From CAWAPS01 sp963783945 (GTDB lineage Bacteria > Actinomycetota > Acidimicrobiia > Acidimicrobiales > Palsa-688): DNA of 64,000 bases. This document shows, piece by piece, positions 10,506-18,626 of this stretch. Each line of letters begins with the position of its first letter. Within the stretch, counting starts at the first letter, position 1. The notes under the pieces are model-generated. The model saw nothing but the letters and a program-made list of their open reading frames with translations. It searched no databases and was not told the DNA's origin. Both the position numbers and the translations under genes were made by a program. The stretch is from positions 1 through 64,000 of the forward strand of contig CAWAPS010000027.1 of assembly GCA_963783945.1 (NCBI GenBank). The letters run 5' to 3'.

Positions 10506-10760
10506 TCAGGGCGCGCGAGCCGGTGTCGCGCCGAAACGTCCCCGAAAGCGGATCGGCTCCGGGCTCCCCGCGAGGCTTTCCACGACTTCATCCTCGTAAG
10601 CGAGGACGGTCTCGATCCCCAACCCGTAACGCCTGCCGGCCTGGTGCAGGTGCGAGGGCGTCGGTGGTCTGCGAGAGGCGATGAAGGACAGAGCACAACC
10701 GCCCACCCACACCCCGACCGCAAATCCCACCGCGTCGCGAAGCGCGTCGGTGACGGTCAT
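10506..10760 (-). CDS. Hypothetical small membrane protein coupled to the MerR relic
   Basis: Not recognised. The 84-aa frame begins with ATG whose ATGA overlaps the stop of the MerR-like frame at 10757, an arrangement typical of translationally coupled actinobacterial genes and the main argument for it. One hydrophobic stretch, DAVGFAVGVWVGGCALSFIA, is followed by a basic segment and a mixed helix (GLGIETVLAYEDEVVESLAG). The end is proline/arginine-rich and may be frame-shifted, like its neighbours. Confidence 0.3.
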   Translation of the reverse strand: MTVTDALRDAVGFAVGVWVGGCALSFIASRRPPTPSHLHQAGRRYGLGIETVLAYEDEVVESLAGSPEPIRFRGRFGATPARAP

Positions 10761-11502
10761 CCGGTGCTCGGCGAGTCGACGCCAACGAGTGCGTCAAGGA
10801 GACCCGGGCTACCCGGGGCCTCCACGGTCACGATCACGTTTTCAGCCGTGATCTCCATCACGAACCGGGTCTGAGAACAACAGCTGACCTCCGAAGCGTA
10901 GAGCCCGGCCAGGTGGGCGACCGCCCCGGCCGCAACCGGGTAGCACAGCCGGACGACCTCACCGGTGCGCTCCACCGACGTCGCGGCCTCAACAACCCGC
11001 CGCCACTGGCCGAGGCGAATGGTGATGTCCTCCTCGCCCAACGAACACCCCCACGCCCGGGGACCGGACGGAGATCTCTCGATGGTGACATCGAGATCGG
11101 TCTCGCAGGCCGCAGCCCTTTCCGCAGCGTGCAGTGCCGGGGTCGCGGGCGGCCAGGCGGCCGAGGACCGCTTGGAGTTGGCGCTCGAACGCCCCGAGCT
11201 CGTCGAGTTGGCCGTGAACCTGAGCGATCCGCTGGACAAGGAACCGGCGCAGACGGGCCTGCAGCCACCGGCACTCGCCATTGGGCCACGCCGCTACGAG
11301 CCGGGCGATGTCCTCCAGGGTCATGCCGATACCCTTGGCCCGGGCGATGAAGGCCAGTTCTTCGAGGGCCGACTCGTCGAAGACCCGGTATCCGTTGGTG
11401 GCCCGTCGGCCGGGACAACAGCCCGACCCGCTCGTAGTAGCGCACCGTCGAAGGTGCTAGGCCAGCAGACCCGGCAAGTTCAGCGACTCTGAGGCCTTCC
11501 AT
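10757..11502 (-). pseudogene. MerR-family transcriptional regulator, frameshifted
   Basis: The start at 11502 gives a canonical MerR winged helix: LRVAELAGSAGLAPSTVRYY then ERVGLLSRP. The frame is lost soon after that. The central part is found in another frame (MTLEDIARLVAAWPNGECRW and LQARLRRFLVQRIAQVHGQL, the dimerisation coiled coil). The last 110 residues lie in a third frame (EEDITIRLGQWRRVVEAATS, VVRLCYPVAAGAVAHLAGLY, EVSCCSQTRFVMEITAENVI). The C-terminal part with CC and a ferredoxin-like fold occurs in many longer actinobacterial MerR proteins. At least two frame changes are needed. Adjacent to the BASS-type relic. Confidence 0.75.
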
Positions 11503-11948
11503 CGCCCCCCAGCGTAAACCTTGAACCCAACTTCAAAGTCAAGCGCCCGGTTCGATGTTGCCCACGGTTTGCGGTCCCAGCTCACCGCCGACGGATGCAG
11601 CCGGCGGTTTTATCGTGCCGGCCGGGCCAGCCCTCTGCTTGTGACTGCCCAGCCGTTGGGCGTGATCGTCGTCGATCCCCGATGGCCACAAAGGGTCGCA
11701 TATCTCGTACCCTTTCTTGTCAATCAGGCGGGTGGAGGGCCTCCGGTCTCGGTTCGGCTCGGCGGTAGCGACGCACATCGGGTCGGCCAGCGCTTGCGGC
11801 CCACACATGTCGTCCACGTCCCCAGCGGCCAGCGGACCTCGGCCCCATTGGAATTCAGGTCGGGGTCCTCGTGTCGGATCGGTAGTAGCCAGTCACATGG
11901 CGCCTCCTGCTTGGCGGCGTCTCAATCAGCCGCCGCCAACGGGCTGCG

Positions 11949-11967
11949 GTGATCACAACGTGATCAC
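11949..11967. promoter_or_regulatory. Double GTGATCAC palindrome, possible operator
   Basis: Two copies of the 8-bp palindrome GTGATCAC start exactly 11 bp apart (11949 and 11960), one helical turn, so the whole site is itself nearly symmetric. Such spacing suits cooperative binding of a dimeric regulator. No clear promoter or intact gene is adjacent, so function is unproven. Confidence 0.3.
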
Positions 11968-12420
11968 AGACGCCCCGGTATCAGCCGGTATCGCGGCCGC
12001 TTAAGAGGGATGGCCACCGGCTCGAAACCGGCCCTGAGCGGGCCAGTTCGTGACGAGCACGTATGGCTGGGGAGGGTCGAAACAGGAGTTGTGGTCCATG
12101 AGCGTCATCCCCCGTCGAGTCCGGTGGCTCAACTTCTCTTCCACCCTGGCACGGACGGGTTACCCCAGCCTGACCGCCTGCCCGAGGAGCGGGACCGGGC
12201 GCTATTACATCGTAAGCGCACGGCTTTTGGGGAATACGAGGAGACCGAGCACTAAACGGCGCTTCGATTCGGCCTGTAGGGAACCGTCCCCTACGAGCAA
12301 ACGTCAGGTTACGACCCTCCCTAGAGGGCTACCTGATCCCCGTAGACACTCAACGCGTGCGCCCTCGTGGCGCACCATCGCGCGTCCATCGCGCGGCCGG
12401 TGATGTGCGCTGTCGTCCAC

Positions 12421-12447
12421 GGGTGTCCGCCGACCACACGGACACCC
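12421..12447. terminator. Perfect 9-bp hairpin without T-tract
   Basis: GGGTGTCCG (12421-12429) pairs perfectly with CGGACACCC (12439-12447) across a 9-nt loop. There is no T-run after it, so it may be a GC-type terminator, an operator or part of an element end; it lies 64 bp left of the tRNA-like repeat. Confidence 0.3.
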
Positions 12448-12510
12448 CCGTCTGACCAGCCGCTATTGTCCGTCGCTGTCCCAGAGTGTCGGCTGTTCGT
12501 AGTACTCGGG

Positions 12511-12559
12511 CACCCTCTCAAGGTGGGAACACGGGTTCGAATCCCGTTGGGGCTGCTGG
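12511..12559 (+). repeat. tRNA-Glu(CUC) 3'-part, left copy of a 49-bp direct repeat (att-like)
   Basis: The sequence reproduces a tRNA from the anticodon arm onward: CACC, loop CTCTCAA (anticodon CTC), GGTG, a short variable region, T-stem ACGGG, T-loop TTCGAAT, CCCGT, acceptor strand TGGGGCT (12548-12554) and four more bases. The 5' half needed to pair with TGGGGCT (AGCCCCA) is not upstream, so this is not a working tRNA. A second copy lies at 14571-14619 with one difference. tRNA 3' ends duplicated like this are typical scars of site-specific integration. Confidence 0.65.
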
Positions 12560-12822
12560 AGTTTTCGCCCAGGGACCCCGATTTGCTCCTACCGTCCTCC
12601 TAAGAGCCGTCGTCTGTCTCGGTTTCAGCCCTCCACCTGGCAACCCGCCGGGACATGCACTGGGTGTTGTCTGGTCACCGGCTCACGGTCGGACACATGA
12701 CGATCATGGCACCGGTCTGGGGATCCCCAGACCACCCGGGCGACTCCGAGATCGCAGCACTGGTGATCTGTTAAATGAAGCGACAAGCAAGGGGGCGACA
12801 GAGGCTACGTAGACCTCCGCCC

Positions 12823-13854
12823 TCAGGCCGATGATGGCACGGTCCCGGCGGAGGTAAGTCGGTTGCGGAACTCTCGCGGACTGGTCTGGAACCAACGGCG
12901 GCAGCTTCGGCCGAAGGCTGACTGTTCGCTGTAGCCGAGGAGGCTGGCCACCTGACTCAGCGGCAGGTCGGGTTGGGACAGGTAGCGTTGAGCCAGGTCT
13001 CGCCGAGTCTCGTCCTTTATATCTTCAAAGGTGGTGCCGTCTTCTCGCAGTCGCCGCTGCATGGTTCGGGGATGCATGTAAAGGGCGTTGGCCACCTGGC
13101 GGTGGCCGCAGGTGCCGGTGCCCAGCAGCGTCTCGATGACTTGGCGGACTTGCATGGTGAACGGGGTTCGCCCTCGGGGAAGCTGGCGGTCCAGGTACCT
13201 GGTGGCTAGATCGCGTAGCCCTCGGTTGTGTTCGCTGATGGGCAGGTTGAGGTCTCTGGCCACCACGGCTAGGGCGGTCCGGTCGGCCCGGAAAGTCAGG
13301 GGAGCGTCGAAGCGGGATCGGTAGGTGGCCTCGGTGGCCACTGCGGGATGAGGGAACCACACTTGTTGCAGGTGGCATCGTCCCTCCGACAGCAGGGTCA
13401 GGATGCGCCAGGTCAGGCCGAGGCCGTGCTCGGCGGTTTGCGCCCAGCGGTGGTAGGGCCCTGGTAGAACCCGGAAGACGAGGCGGGCTTGGCCCCGACG
13501 GTCTCCGGTGGTGATGGTGAAGGCGACGGCGGCGTTATGGACGTGGAAGTACTTGGAGGCGCATCCCATGGCCTCCCCCACCGTGGCGGAGTAGCGCATG
13601 GCCACCGACAGGGTGCCCAGAATGCCGATGTCTTGCCGTTCGGCCAAGCGCAGCCCGAAGTCGGGACAGCCCAGATCCACTGCCGAGCGTTCCAGCAACT
13701 CGATCAGGCTCTCAAAGCTGATGAAGGCCGTGAGTTGGTTGAGGGCGGCTGGTTCGATGCCCGATTTACGTAAAAGCCGGGTCGAGTTGCCGCCCAGGTC
13801 GGTGACCAGTTCCCGGTAGCCGCGCAGGGACTGGGCTTGGACCATGTCGGTCAT
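12823..13854 (-). CDS. AraC-family transcriptional regulator (arabinose-binding-like N-domain)
   Basis: Intact 343-aa regulator. The N-terminal 200 residues match the AraC_binding-like (PF12625) domain: LGGNSTRLLRKSGIEPAAL, SFESLIELLERSAVDLGCPD, FGLRLAERQDIGILGTLSVA. The C-terminal 100 residues hold the two-helix-turn-helix AraC module: GHRQVANALYMHPRTMQRRL, EDGTTFEDIKDETRRDLAQR and PLSQVASLLGYSEQSAFGRS, then WFQTSPREFRNRL. It is divergent from the small cysteine protein at 13979, and both lie between the two tRNA-derived repeats, so they may be cargo of a small integrated segment. ATG 13854 and ATG 13845 are both possible starts. Members of this group often control oxidation or lipid genes; the target is unknown. 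Confidence 0.85.
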   Translation of the reverse strand: MTDMVQAQSLRGYRELVTDLGGNSTRLLRKSGIEPAALNQLTAFISFESLIELLERSAVDLGCPDFGLRLAERQDIGILGTLSVAMRYSATVGEAMGCASKYFHVHNAAVAFTITTGDRRGQARLVFRVLPGPYHRWAQTAEHGLGLTWRILTLLSEGRCHLQQVWFPHPAVATEATYRSRFDAPLTFRADRTALAVVARDLNLPISEHNRGLRDLATRYLDRQLPRGRTPFTMQVRQVIETLLGTGTCGHRQVANALYMHPRTMQRRLREDGTTFEDIKDETRRDLAQRYLSQPDLPLSQVASLLGYSEQSAFGRSCRRWFQTSPREFRNRLTSAGTVPSSA

Positions 13855-13978
13855 GTGGCACCTCCGAACTTGTCGCCGGTGGTCCTAAGTGTGTCGCCAA
13901 GGGTCCAAAGTTGCAACGACCTTCTTGCCGACAATGCCTACACGGGGAGCGCCGACCTGGACAACCAAGAGGGGAGTC

Positions 13979-14206
13979 ATGACTACCACCAATCGAAGCC
14001 AAGCTGCCGACGACAACCATCTGTTCCGCACCTTCCTAGGGGTGCCGCCCAGCAAGGACGACGTACCGTTCTGCGGGGCCGACCTGCCCGATGGGTGGGA
14101 CTTCGCTGGCCCTCGGGCCCTATGTCCCACCTGCGAAACCCTGGCGGGGTGCGAGATGACCCCTAAGCGACCGACTGATGGCTCACCTGGTGCCCCAACG
14201 CGGTAG
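13979..14206 (+). CDS. Small cysteine-containing hypothetical protein
   Basis: Not assigned to a family. The start at 13979 is chosen because GGGG plus GAG lies directly upstream; the longer frame from 13889 has no such site. The 75-aa product starts MTTTNRSQAADDNHLF and has PFCGADLPDGW and ALCPTCETLAGCE, giving a CxxC plus two further Cys that could form a zinc ribbon, similar in style to small actinobacterial DUF3039-type proteins. It is divergently transcribed from the AraC regulator and may be its target. Confidence 0.55.
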   Translation: MTTTNRSQAADDNHLFRTFLGVPPSKDDVPFCGADLPDGWDFAGPRALCPTCETLAGCEMTPKRPTDGSPGAPTR

Positions 14207-14570
14207 CGACATCATTACCAAGGGCACACACCGGCAAGGCCCCGCGCCACAAAGCCGATCATGACCCTTTGGCTCGGAGGAGAGTTCTCTCTGAGGAAGG
14301 CCTCACACACAGTCCCGGACCGATGTAATAGGGGCATCTGGGGCTGTACGGAGGCTCTGTGGGCCACAGGGGGGCCCTCCCCTCCACAGGGGCTGGACCA
14401 CCTGTGGGGTGCTGTTCGAAGGAGCCCCACGTCCGCCAGAAGGAGCGTGCTCCTAATCCGCTTCTATAACCCCTTGACTTGGCTTGTCTCGGCTTGACTC
14501 CCCTTATCCAGATAAGTCCAGGTAGAAGGGGGTTTCTGGGAGAACCGCAGGTCAGCGGACCCCATCGAAA
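14207..14570. other. Gene-free stretch before the second tRNA-like repeat
   Basis: No coding support. The minus-strand frame through this stretch and the repeat is translated tRNA sequence, not a gene. Confidence 0.5.
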
Positions 14571-14619
14571 CACCGTCTCAAGGTGGGAACACGGGTTCGA
14601 ATCCCGTTGGGGCTGCTGG
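14571..14619 (+). repeat. tRNA-Glu(CUC)-like 3'-part, right copy of the 49-bp direct repeat
   Basis: It differs from the left copy at a single base (14575, G for C); the last 44 bases (14576-14619) are identical. Immediately upstream, ACCCCATCG (near 14560) resembles the 5' acceptor end of an actinobacterial tRNA-Glu and can pair with the TGGGG of the 3' strand, but the whole D-arm is missing. So this copy looks like a tRNA-Glu with its D-arm deleted, or a chance junction at an integration scar. No functional tRNA is claimed. Confidence 0.65.
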
Positions 14620-14828
14620 GCAGAATGCACTGTCGGAGGGGTCTCGGGCTCATAGGCCGCGGTCTATGACCGTGTCCGGGGAAGTCTCTATCGCGCGTCC
14701 ATGGCGCAAGAGCTGCGTTTCAGGGACCGCCCAAGTTGCCTGTCCCTTGGCCCCGGCGAACCGCCGCCTGGTCGTCCACCCGTGGCGCTTCTCGCGAATG
14801 GGACCATCGGACACGGCCGAGTGGGCTC

Positions 14829-15602
14829 TCAGCCCTGCGGCATGTGGTTGCCACCATTGACGTTGATGATCGCGCCGTTGATGCCCGACGCGTCATCCGA
14901 ACAAAGCCAGATGATCGCGTTCGCGGGTTCCTCCGGGGTCATGACCCGCCCCGGAACGAGTGTCGCACCGATGGCATCTATTTCCTCTCTCGACAAGTAC
15001 TCCAGATTTCCCTCGGTCAAGGTATGACCGGGCGCGACGACATTTACTCGTACGCCCTTGCGGGCACACTCGAGCGCAAGCACCCGGCTCATGCCCACTA
15101 CGCCCGCCTTGGACGCAGAATAAGTCGACATGCCTTTGATCGGGCGGAACGCTGCCCCAGACGCAACGTTGACAATCGCGCCGGTACCCTGTTCGATCAT
15201 GATGCGGATTGCTGCCTGACAGCAGAAGAAGACCCCGCGGAGATTTACTGCGAGCAAGCGGTCCCAGTATTCCTCGGTTACCTCGAGGGCGTTGGCTGCG
15301 TTGATGTCAGCGTTGGTCGGGGGAAAAATGGCGGCGACGTTCGCTACAGCGTCGAGGCGACCGAAATGCGCGCTTACGGCGGCCAACGTCTCTCGCACGG
15401 CGGACGGGTCAGCTATATCAACCGCGCACACCATGGCCCGTTCACCCGTTGGATCGATCGTCTCAGCGACCTTCTCGGCGCCGGGCTCGTTGAGGTCCAA
15501 GAGAGCAACATTCGCCCCGGCCCGGCCGAAGCCTATCGCCGTGGCCTTGCCCATACCGCTGGCCGCGCCGGTCACCACTGCCGTCCTGCCCGAAAGGTCC
15601 AT
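14829..15602 (-). CDS. Short-chain dehydrogenase/reductase (SDR)
   Basis: Classical SDR of 257 residues. The NAD(P)-binding motif TGAASGMGKA is at residues 11-20. An acidic residue (LLDLNEPG) follows the second strand, suggesting NAD preference. The NAG-equivalent is NVAAIF, the catalytic Ser lies in VNVASGAAF, and the active site is YSASK. The C-terminus IINVNGGNHMPQG is typical. The substrate is presumably a secondary alcohol or ketone, unspecified. It reads leftward, divergent from the solute receptor at 16067, with a broken small frame just upstream (15613-15969). Confidence 0.9.
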   Translation of the reverse strand: MDLSGRTAVVTGAASGMGKATAIGFGRAGANVALLDLNEPGAEKVAETIDPTGERAMVCAVDIADPSAVRETLAAVSAHFGRLDAVANVAAIFPPTNADINAANALEVTEEYWDRLLAVNLRGVFFCCQAAIRIMIEQGTGAIVNVASGAAFRPIKGMSTYSASKAGVVGMSRVLALECARKGVRVNVVAPGHTLTEGNLEYLSREEIDAIGATLVPGRVMTPEEPANAIIWLCSDDASGINGAIINVNGGNHMPQG

Positions 15603-15612
15603 GGCCTTCTCC

Positions 15613-15969
15613 CTACTTGATTTGGAGCATCACGTTTGGGCCACGGAAGCTTAACGAGATCTGGGCACCATGAGACAACCTCGTTCTGATGGGGATCGAT
15701 GGCCCAATGACAACTACCGACTCGTGCTCTGGGGTCAGCGTCAGCGTCTGGGCTTTTTCATACTGGATGCAAATACGGTCTAGAGTCTGAACCCACGGTT
15801 CCGCAACGCCGTCCCTGGCGGAGGAATCTTCGTAACGAGTCGGCCGGCTTGAAGGTGCTCTACCTCGAGACGGAGGAGAAAGGGCCGGCCGGTCAAGCTG
15901 GTCCCCATCACCCCGGGGCGGCAATTGAAGCAAAGCCAGTACATCCGGCTCGGCGAGGTGGAAGGGCAT
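15613..15969 (-). pseudogene. Possible broken small gene upstream of the SDR
   Basis: The last part (EPWVQTLDRICIQYEKAQTL, then TLTPEHESVVVIGPSI and a tail ending NVMLQIK) is strongly protein-like and ends 10 nt before the SDR start. The beginning, MPFHLAEPDVLALLQL, is in the same frame. The middle reads better in another frame (TGRPFLLRLEVEHLQAGRLV). About 118 codons with two compensating shifts would give one continuous product. No family is recognised. It could be a real small gene misread or a relic. Confidence 0.35.
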
Positions 15970-16066
15970 TCTCCAGCGTGTTCGGCATTGGTTCGAAAAG
16001 CCTGTGATAGTGTTGCCAGGTCGTAAAAGTTCGACACATCTCGAAAGGGCAGGGGGGATACCTGTT

Positions 16067-17401
16067 ATGACGGTGATTCTCGTTATGAGGCGTGCCGGTA
16101 TCGGCGAGCCGGCTCGGTCTCGATCGAGCGTACGTAGGAAACGGCATGGCCGAACGGCCGCCTCGGCTTTGGCCGTCTGTCTGGTCGCTGGACTTATGGC
16201 CGGGTGTGGCTCGTCATCCAAGAACTCATCTACGAACACAACTCCGAGCTCGGCTAACACTCCGACGGGCTCGGCTAACACTCCGACGGGTGGGACGAAC
16301 AGTCCTAAGGGGACACCGATCGTGATCGGCAATATCGGAAGCTACAAAGGTGCTGAAGCGTCGTCGATTTCGACGGCGCAATCAGCGATTCAGGCTTGGG
16401 CCGATTCCGTGAACGCCGACGGTGGGATAGGCGGCCATCCGATTCATCTCATCGTCAAGCAGGACAACGACAATCCTGCTACCGGCTTGACCGCCGCTAA
16501 GGAGCTCATCAATCAGGAGCATGTCGTAGCGCTGGTTTCCGACTTCGGCGACACGGATCCGGCGTGGAACACGCTGTTCCAAAAGGCTGGTATACCGATT
16601 ATCGGAGGCAGTCAGGCCGCGCCCGGCAACCCGAATAACCCGTTGTTCTTTCCGGCGGAAACAGCTGAGAGCGCGCTCACCTATGCCGAGCTCTACGGCT
16701 TGAAGGTAGAAGGTGCTACGAAGATTGCCTATCCCTACTGCGCAGAGGTCTCCCAGTGTGCAAGTGGGATACCATTTGCCAAGGCGGCAGCACCTTTGCT
16801 TGGTATGCAGATCGTCTGGTTCGGGTCGTTCTCCTTGAGCGCCCCAGACCTGACCCCGCAGTGCCTGGCGGGGAAGGCGGCTGGCGCAACCGGTGTGTTC
16901 CCGTCCGCACCGCTCACGAACGACATCAAATTCGCTCAAGCGTGCTATCAGCAAGACTGGAAGCCATCCTATGGGATGGGAGGGGGCCAGCTGGACAGCT
17001 CCCTACTGAGCATTCCCGCATTCAACGGCACGATCTCAGCACAGGGGACTGCTCCTTGGTTTGAGAACTCGACGCCAGCGTTACAGGAATTCCATGCTGC
17101 GATGGCCAAGTACGCGCCCGGTGTGTCGATTCATGATGACTCTGCAATCGTGGCCTGGGCTTCGGGGAAGCTCTTTCAAGCCGCTGTGGCTGCTTCGGGC
17201 TCCTCCACGGTGACCAGCGCTTCGATTCTCACAGGCCTGTACAGCCTCCACAACGAAACGTTGGGTGGCCTGGCACCTTCCCTTAATTTCACAAAGGGCA
17301 AACAAGCGCAGCCCACTTGCTTCTTCCTGGCTGGGATCAAGAACGGCCAATTCGTCGCTCCTGCCGGACTCAAGACCGCTGCTTGTGCACCGGCATCCTA
17401 G
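16067..17401 (+). CDS. Branched-chain-amino-acid-type ABC transporter substrate-binding lipoprotein
   Basis: Periplasmic-binding-protein (Peripla_BP_6/LivK-like) lipoprotein of 444 residues. The ATG at 16067 follows AGGGGG by ten bases and is preferred over the upstream GTG at 16004. The signal peptide ends in a lipobox, LVAGLMAGCGSS. A low-complexity linker with a duplicated SANTPTG comes next, then the receptor: IVIGNIGSYKGAE, NADGGIGGHPIHLIVKQDND and AKELINQEHVVALVSDFGDT. Family members bind amino acids, amides or aromatic acids at the cell surface. No permease or ATPase of this class is nearby; two more such receptors occur at 39442 and 62953. Confidence 0.9.
   Translation: MTVILVMRRAGIGEPARSRSSVRRKRHGRTAASALAVCLVAGLMAGCGSSSKNSSTNTTPSSANTPTGSANTPTGGTNSPKGTPIVIGNIGSYKGAEASSISTAQSAIQAWADSVNADGGIGGHPIHLIVKQDNDNPATGLTAAKELINQEHVVALVSDFGDTDPAWNTLFQKAGIPIIGGSQAAPGNPNNPLFFPAETAESALTYAELYGLKVEGATKIAYPYCAEVSQCASGIPFAKAAAPLLGMQIVWFGSFSLSAPDLTPQCLAGKAAGATGVFPSAPLTNDIKFAQACYQQDWKPSYGMGGGQLDSSLLSIPAFNGTISAQGTAPWFENSTPALQEFHAAMAKYAPGVSIHDDSAIVAWASGKLFQAAVAASGSSTVTSASILTGLYSLHNETLGGLAPSLNFTKGKQAQPTCFFLAGIKNGQFVAPAGLKTAACAPAS
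16249..16290 (+). repeat. 21-bp perfect tandem duplication inside the receptor linker
   Basis: The 21-bp unit beginning CTCGGCTAACACTCCGACGG occurs twice in a row (16249-16269 and 16270-16290), adding a 7-residue SANTPTG repeat to the lipoprotein's surface linker without changing the frame. Confidence 0.8.
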
Positions 17402-17564
17402 GGGGCGTTGGATGTCGGCGGCGGTACGGCACCCGCGTGTACCTGTCCGTGGGCACATGGACACGGGTCGATGAAGAGGGTTTTATTGCCGGTATCGGGA
17501 GGCTTGAGTCCCAGAAGCAGACAGACTCTGGCCTTCGCGCGCCACGGATACAAGGGAGGGAAAG

Positions 17565-18038
17565 ATGGCAGCCACTGATCAGTGGATGGAGCGGGCAGCT
17601 ATAGTAGATCTTCTCAATCGGTACGCCACGGCCATAGACACGAGAAACTGGGTTCTACTCCGGTCGTGTTTCACCGCTGATAGCAAGCTCGACTACGACG
17701 AGGAGGGTCGGTTTCGCGGTGTCAAATGCGACCGATGCGGCGAGGAGATTGCGCGATGGGACAATGCCGACGCCGTGACCGAGCACTTTACGCATTCCCA
17801 CGATGGCTACGACCATACCCAGCATCGGATAACGAATGCTGTGGTAGAGCTCACCGGGGACACGGCCACTGCTCGATCATACGTCCACGCAGCCTTTGTC
17901 CCTTCGGGTGCGCCTGAGACGCTAATGAGCGCCTACGGCCGCTACGACGACATCCTGGTGAAATCAGGCCCAGGGTGGCTCATATCCAAGCGGGTCTACA
18001 CGAACATACACGACAACTTTCCGAAGCCTACAGCCTGA
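17565..18038 (+). CDS. SnoaL-like (NTF2-fold) protein with an inserted CxxC motif
   Basis: 157-aa NTF2-fold protein of the SnoaL_4 type: MAATDQWMERAAIVDLLNRY and ATAIDTRNWVLLRSCFTADS are the standard opening helix pair, DGYDHTQHRITNAVVELTGD is the central strand, and GRYDDILVKSGPGWLISKRV is the C-terminal sheet. GGGAGGGAAAG precedes the ATG. Homologues are cyclases, isomerases, dehydratases or small subunits of ring-hydroxylating dioxygenases. Unusual is KCDRCGEEIARW (around residues 53-64), a CxxC insert that could bind a metal. The gene lies 160 nt after the receptor gene and just before MITE copy 1. Confidence 0.75.
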   Translation: MAATDQWMERAAIVDLLNRYATAIDTRNWVLLRSCFTADSKLDYDEEGRFRGVKCDRCGEEIARWDNADAVTEHFTHSHDGYDHTQHRITNAVVELTGDTATARSYVHAAFVPSGAPETLMSAYGRYDDILVKSGPGWLISKRVYTNIHDNFPKPTA

Positions 18039-18052
18039 TTGTCTGTCGCTTA

Positions 18053-18142
18053 GGGCCCGCCACGAAACAACTTGGAACAAGTCCTGTGCCACGACATGCA
18101 TGTTTGCAAGAGAATTGCGTCAAGTTGTTTCGTGGCGGGCCC
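18053..18142. mobile_element. 90-bp MITE-like palindromic element, copy 1
   Basis: 22-bp perfect terminal inverted repeats (18053-18074 and 18121-18142; outer end GGGCCCGCCACGAAACAACT) enclose a 46-nt centre. TTA occurs directly on both sides (18050-18052 and 18143-18145), a 3-bp target duplication. Copy 2 at 27657 differs at one base. The TTA/TAA target and GGG ends are compatible with mobilisation by an IS5-family (IS1031/IS427-type) transposase, which is inference; no transposase is present. It may also act as a strong RNA hairpin. Confidence 0.75.
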
Positions 18143-18145
18143 TTA

Positions 18146-18626
18146 GCGCAGGCGGGCCGAATGGCGCTCGGATAGAGGCGACCATCCGCGAAGTGGCCCT
18201 TGATCGCGCCCTTCCCAAGGTCAGGTCGGTGTGGAGGACGCTGCACGCCTCCGGGTCGAGCACCGGGGCCGTCCGGCCGAGATCAGGACCACTATCCCCG
18301 CGATCGCAACCAAGTCATCCTTGGCTTTCGTCGCACCCCGAAGGTCTCATGGGTCATTGGCGGATGATGTAGGCGGACAGAAGTCTGCTTCCCCCGGGGA
18401 ATGTGACTGGTTCCGTGGCACGATCGGGACTGTCGACGTTACGGTGCCTCAGGATTCACGCGGGGCTTAGAGCATCTCGGTTAGGAGAAGATGATCGTGT
18501 GGTACCTATAGTTGCGATTGGAGTACCACGGATTCAGCTTGGGCTCCTATTCTTTTGAGAAGGCGAACATACCGCAGGTCGTCCATAGAAATTGGCTTTC
18601 GCGCCGTGTTGTAAGGAGAGAATGGA
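18146..18626. other. Gene-free leader region of the SDR at 18627
   Basis: No coding frame with motifs. It contains a 7-bp inverted repeat (18499-18529) listed separately, and a Shine-Dalgarno-like GTAAGGAGAG directly before the SDR start. Confidence 0.5.
18499..18529. promoter_or_regulatory. Inverted repeat GTGGTAC-N17-GTACCAC upstream of an SDR
   Basis: Perfect 7-bp arms at 18499-18505 and 18523-18529, about 100 bp before the SDR start. The arm spacing (24 bp centre to centre, about two helical turns) suits a dimeric repressor or activator. The regulator is unknown. Confidence 0.4.

Larger units (their letters stand above)
11503..12510. other. About 1 kb without a recognisable gene, left of a tRNA-derived repeat
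   Basis: Frames here are short or arginine/serine-rich and carry no domain. I looked for an integrase next to the tRNA-like repeat at 12511 and found none. The stretch contains a double palindrome (11949-11967) and a 9-bp stem hairpin (12421-12447), listed separately. Confidence 0.5.

Noticed and set aside
12500..12560. Functional tRNA at the left repeat
   Set aside because: The 5' acceptor strand needed to pair with TGGGGCT is missing and the D-arm region does not fold properly.
14555..14620. Functional tRNA-Glu at the right repeat
   Set aside because: A partial 5' acceptor strand exists, but the D-arm is absent and two acceptor positions do not pair well.
14259..14630. Minus-strand frame with RDSNPCSHLE-like sequence
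   Set aside because: It is the reverse translation of the tRNA-derived repeat and its flank, a well-known false ORF type near tRNA scars.
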